Assembly: GCA_934190785.1 (NCBI GenBank)
Contig: CAKPTA010000012.1
Location: 1-26,386 of the forward strand
Source: an uncultured Bacilli bacterium
GTDB taxonomy: Bacteria; Bacillota_I; Bacilli_A; RF39; UBA660
Direction: 5' to 3'
DNA length: 26,386 bases
A model generated the notes under the pieces. It saw only the letters and a list, made by a program, of their open reading frames with translations, made no database searches and was not told the DNA's origin. The position numbers and the translations under genes are program-made. Each line of letters opens with the position of its first letter. Position 1 is the first letter of the stretch. Shown here in pieces: positions 23,602-26,386 of this stretch.

Positions 23602-24861
23602 ATGAAACATAATATATATAAGCAATTCTTTCTAATAATTGTTATAATTTTGTCAATTGTAACAATTGCATCTGGCATAGTTTTACCTAAGTTTTTATCT
23701 CCAATTTATGAGAGAACAATCTATGAATATTTAAAACAACCACTTAATTTTATAGATGATGAGGCAACTGATATTGGAAGTATGGATGATATTGCATATT
23801 TTTATGTAACTTCTGATGATGATGTTGTGTTCTCGGAAAATTTCTATGATGTAATTAAAATGTCACCAACGCAAGTTCTAAAGAAAATAGGAAGCAATAA
23901 ATATGGTAAATTTAAATATCTTGGTACTATATATTACTATAATACTTCAAACAGTGATTATATAACGAAAATCTCAATTACAAGTAGTAAATTAATGGAT
24001 GCTGTTAAGCACGATGTTATTGATGTTGTACTTTGCATACTAGTATTAGTATTAATGATATCGGCAATTTTGCTTATTTGGTGGTCCAGAAGATGGGTAG
24101 TTAAGATAGACCATTTAAAACGAAAAATTGATGCAATTGATGATTTAGATTTTGTTGATAATTACCACTATGATGATGATGACGAATTGAAAATTTTATC
24201 AGATGCAATCGATGATATGAAAGAAACCCTAAGACGTGATGAAGAATATAAAAATCAAATGTATCAAAATATTTCACATGATTTTAAAACTCCTCTGACT
24301 GTAATAAAGTCATATATTGAGGCTGTTGAAGATAATATGATATCTTCTAGTGAAGCCTTTACTGTAATAAAAGAACAAATAAATAAACTTGAAACAAAAG
24401 TACACTCCTTACTATATTTAAATAAATTAAACTATATAAAAGATACAAATACACATTCTAGTGAAATGATTGATATAACACCACTTCTTAAGTCTTCGGT
24501 AAATAAATTTAAATATCTTAATCCATCTTTAAATTTTATATTAGAGATAGGCGATAATAAAACAAATTTTCGTGGAACATATGATATGTGGGAAACGATA
24601 ATTGATAATTTACTTTCTAATTTCATAAGATATGCTGAAAGTGAAATAAAGATAACATTAAAAAATGGTAAAATTACATTTTATAATGATGGACCGAATA
24701 TTGATCAAAATATAATGGATGATATTTTTACACCATATAAAAAAGGCATAAAGGGCCAATTTGGTTTAGGATTATCAATTGTGAAGAAAACGGTTCAGCT
24801 TTGCAACTATGAGGTTAGTATAAAAAATGAAAAGAAAGGTGTTAAATTTATGATTAAATAA
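23602..24861 (+). CDS. Membrane sensor histidine kinase
   Basis: This 419-residue kinase partners the preceding regulator. Membrane helices at about 9-29 and 139-161 bracket an extracellular sensor of about 110 residues rich in Asp and Tyr that I do not recognise. A HAMP-like linker (WWSRRWVVKIDHLKRKIDAIDD) leads to the dimerisation helix with His226 in NISHDFKTPLTVIKSYIEA. The ATPase domain shows the N box DNLLSNFIRYA, G1-like NDGPNI and G2 GLGLSIVKKTV. It ends soon after the ATPase domain and is complete. The spacing of two bases from the regulator indicates translational coupling. Confidence 0.95.
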   Translation: MKHNIYKQFFLIIVIILSIVTIASGIVLPKFLSPIYERTIYEYLKQPLNFIDDEATDIGSMDDIAYFYVTSDDDVVFSENFYDVIKMSPTQVLKKIGSNKYGKFKYLGTIYYYNTSNSDYITKISITSSKLMDAVKHDVIDVVLCILVLVLMISAILLIWWSRRWVVKIDHLKRKIDAIDDLDFVDNYHYDDDDELKILSDAIDDMKETLRRDEEYKNQMYQNISHDFKTPLTVIKSYIEAVEDNMISSSEAFTVIKEQINKLETKVHSLLYLNKLNYIKDTNTHSSEMIDITPLLKSSVNKFKYLNPSLNFILEIGDNKTNFRGTYDMWETIIDNLLSNFIRYAESEIKITLKNGKITFYNDGPNIDQNIMDDIFTPYKKGIKGQFGLGLSIVKKTVQLCNYEVSIKNEKKGVKFMIK

Positions 24862-24896
24862 AAAGTCTCGGTACTACGGTGCCCGGACTTTTTTCT
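24861..24896 (+). terminator. Terminator after the histidine kinase gene
   Basis: AAAAGTC (24861-24867) pairs with GACTTTT, extended inward by GG/CC pairs across one mismatch, with a T6 tail. It is one of the few GC-containing hairpins in the window. Confidence 0.83.
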
Positions 24897-24917
24897 TTAT
24901 CTTTGAATTTAAATATT

Positions 24918-24946
24918 TTGACCTTTATATATAAAAATTGTATAAT
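24918..24946 (+). promoter_or_regulatory. Promoter of the rnfC-like gene
   Basis: TTGACC at 24918-24923 and TATAAT at 24941-24946 with a 17-base spacer and TG before the -10. GGAGAG precedes ATG 24969. Confidence 0.85.
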
Positions 24947-24968
24947 ATTTTTAGAATGGAGAGTTTAA

Positions 24969-26213
24969 ATGATAGGAATTAAGCTACAAAATCATAAAAA
25001 AATATCAATAACTGATAATATAGAAGAATTTGATTCTCCTAATTTTGTTTATATACCACTTTCTAATCGTGGGGATGATAATACTGATGTTTTTATAAAA
25101 AAGAATGATTATGTATATAAAAATCAGCTTATAGCAAAAGTAAAGGGTAAGTATGCTATACCAATTTTTTCTAGTGTTAGTGGAGTTGTCTCTGATATAA
25201 TACCTGAAAATACTATTCATGGTAAACTTAAGTGTGCTGTTATAAAAAATGATTTTAAAGAACTGGAAGAAGAAAGAAACAGAGTAGAAATTAAAACAAA
25301 AGAAGAATTTATTAAGCTTTTATATGACTGTGGTGTTGTAGGCCTTGGTGGAGGAGCATATCCTACTTATTTAAAATATAAACAAGCTAAAAATATAGAA
25401 ACTCTCATTGTTAATTGTGTTGAGGGAGAACCTTATGTTACATCTGATTACATGATTGTTAATAATTATATTCAGGATGTATTAGAAACGTTAGACAAAA
25501 TTATGAATATTTTTGATATAAAAGAATGTTTTATTGCTATTTTAGTTGCTAGTGACGCTTTAAAAGAAAAAATAAAATCTCATCTTGGAACATATCCTAA
25601 GATTAAATTAATTGAAGTACCTAATTTATATCCAATGGGGTGGGAAAAATATTTAGTTAGATATATTAAACATTTAGATTATGATAATATACCAACAGAT
25701 AAGGAAATTATTGTTAATAATATATCTACAATTTATTCAATTTATGAAGCTTTTAAGTATCAAAAACCACAAATTGATAGAATTGTAACATTTAGTGGTG
25801 ATAGTATAAATAATCCTCACAATATAAGAATAAAGATTGGAACCAAAATAAAAGAGGTGTTGCCTAAACTATCTGTATCTGATTCAATTATTATAAATGG
25901 TGGCGTGATGATGGGAGGTTTAGCTTGCCCTGATACTATCATTACAAAAGAATCAAAAGCAATTTTATTTATGAAAAATGTTGTAACTGGTGATATAAAA
26001 GATTGTATAAAATGTGGCAAATGTGTTCGAGTATGTCCTGTTAAATTATCACCTGTTGTTATATGTGATAACGTAGATAATGAGTATGCTTTAAAAAAAC
26101 TTAATGTTAGTAAATGTATATCATGTGGACTTTGTTCATATATATGTCCTGCTAAAATAGAGGTTAGAAAATATATTAAAGAAGCATTAAATAAAATTGA
26201 AAGTAAAAAATAA
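24969..26213 (+). CDS. rnfC: RnfC-like electron transport complex subunit
   Basis: This 414-residue protein matches RnfC, the NADH-side subunit of the Rnf ferredoxin:NAD oxidoreductase. It has an N-terminal barrel-sandwich segment (IFSSVSGVVSDIIPENTIHGKL), the Nqo1-like flavin/NADH domain with GVVGLGGGAYPTYLKY and IVNCVEGEPYVTSDY, an SLBB-like region (about 265-320), and two [4Fe-4S] motifs CIKCGKCVRVCP (from Cys346) and CISCGLCSYICP (from Cys383). The protein is membrane-peripheral. It is slightly shorter than the roughly 430-440 residues common in Firmicutes. rnfD normally follows immediately, but the next 173 bases hold no rnfD start. Either the operon is split here, the protein acts alone, or the contig has been misjoined at the end repeat. 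Confidence 0.92.
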   Translation: MIGIKLQNHKKISITDNIEEFDSPNFVYIPLSNRGDDNTDVFIKKNDYVYKNQLIAKVKGKYAIPIFSSVSGVVSDIIPENTIHGKLKCAVIKNDFKELEEERNRVEIKTKEEFIKLLYDCGVVGLGGGAYPTYLKYKQAKNIETLIVNCVEGEPYVTSDYMIVNNYIQDVLETLDKIMNIFDIKECFIAILVASDALKEKIKSHLGTYPKIKLIEVPNLYPMGWEKYLVRYIKHLDYDNIPTDKEIIVNNISTIYSIYEAFKYQKPQIDRIVTFSGDSINNPHNIRIKIGTKIKEVLPKLSVSDSIIINGGVMMGGLACPDTIITKESKAILFMKNVVTGDIKDCIKCGKCVRVCPVKLSPVVICDNVDNEYALKKLNVSKCISCGLCSYICPAKIEVRKYIKEALNKIESKK

Positions 26214-26325
26214 AAATTGAATAAACGAAAGTTAGTGAAAAGGACATATTTTGAAAGATTGCTTATATATCATACATAGTTATCTACTTTAAGTTTACCA
26301 CTACAAATATAGACTAATAGTCCAA
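26214..26325. other. Non-coding stretch after rnfC
   Basis: I see no gene, U-tailed terminator or RNA gene here. A small palindrome GACTA-A-TAGTC lies at 26312-26322. A TTG with AAAAGGA upstream begins a 13-codon frame near 26251 that ends in TAA; it does not look like the start of rnfD. Confidence 0.6.
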
Positions 26326-26366
26326 ATACACCCACACGCCACTTGACAAGTGGGGGGGGGGTGTAT
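26326..26366 (+). repeat. Imperfect 41-bp palindrome containing the -35 and G tract
   Basis: ATACACCC (26326-26333) mirrors GGGTGTAT (26359-26366), and CCACTTG (26339-26345) mirrors CAAGTGG (26347-26353) around a central A. The five-base segments between them pair only partly. About 17 of 20 positions match. It covers the -35 and the whole G run. Confidence 0.75.
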
Positions 26367-26374
26367 GCTAAAAT
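26343..26374 (+). promoter_or_regulatory. Candidate phase-variable promoter with G10 spacer
   Basis: TTGACA at 26343-26348 is followed by a run of ten G (26352-26361) and by TG-C-TAAAAT (26366-26374). The spacer to TAAAAT is 20 bases; to the alternative TATGCT (26364-26369) it is 15. Either is off the 17-base optimum, so gain or loss of G would change strength. The same sequence downstream of the G run opens the window before the prepilin-like gene at 52. Confidence 0.6.
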
Positions 26375-26386
26375 ACACTTTAGAAT
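26353..26386 (+). repeat. Right copy of 34-bp terminal direct repeat
   Basis: Exact copy of bases 1-34. The extra G at 26352 makes the G run ten here; the left copy begins at the window edge, so its true run length is unknown. Confidence 0.9.

Noticed and set aside
1..26386. Complete small circular plasmid or phage suggested by identical ends
   Set aside because: The content is chromosomal housekeeping and there is no replication, partition, capsid or integrase gene.
1..26386. Mycoplasma-type genetic code
   Set aside because: TGA ends rnhB and the coiled-coil gene, and Trp is encoded by TGG.
1..26386. tRNA, rRNA or riboswitch genes
   Set aside because: No cloverleaf-like, rRNA or recognisable riboswitch sequence was found by reading the intergenic regions, all of which are under 180 bases.

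Overview
The window is an A+T-rich, gene-dense stretch of a low-GC Gram-positive chromosome (Bacillota, probably class Bacilli; an Erysipelotrichales- or RF39-like gut lineage is my guess, not proven). TGA is used as a stop (rnhB, the coiled-coil gene), so the code is standard and not mycoplasmal. Murein genes, a SspI-like spore protein, a Wzz/BY-kinase and an RnfC-like protein all fit this group. Most genes lie on the + strand in short units with clear -10 boxes (often with an upstream TG), AGGTG-type ribosome binding sites and U-tailed hairpin terminators.

Layout. 1-1092: a prepilin-like protein with a lectin/formylglycine-enzyme-like C-terminus, reached through a promoter element directly after a poly-G tract. 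1113-3328: a fused Wzz/tyrosine-kinase protein and its PHP-type phosphatase. 3366-8854: topA, an unrecognised gene, murE and mraY. 8835-9709: a small minus-strand SspI-like gene and lemA. 9768-21266: the most unusual part, three very large prepilin-like proteins (1609, 970 and 1010 residues) built from Ig/FN3-like repeats with Cys-rich C-terminal ends, followed by a small coiled-coil gene. 21265-22813: a Pro/Met-rich small protein (minus strand), rnhB and a metallo-beta-lactamase-fold hydrolase. 22814-24896: a two-component system with a candidate autoregulatory operator. 24918-26213: an RnfC-like protein. 26214-26386: non-coding, holding a palindromic -35 region, a run of ten G and an exact 34-base copy of the first 34 bases of the window.

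The strongest candidate for an undescribed system is a family of giant prepilin-like surface proteins that looks built for variation. Two neighbouring genes share about 2.26 kb that reads as essentially identical (promoter, class III signal peptide and stalk, 728 identical residues) and then switch abruptly to diverged C-terminal tips that are still distantly related. The third gene has a stalk of near-identical units of about 172 residues. All three end in the same kind of Cys motif. The fourth, shorter prepilin-like gene follows a promoter whose -35/-10 spacer contains a G homopolymer, an arrangement known elsewhere for on/off phase variation. No prepilin peptidase, pilus ATPase, recombinase or reverse transcriptase lies in the window, so the export and variation machinery would have to be elsewhere.
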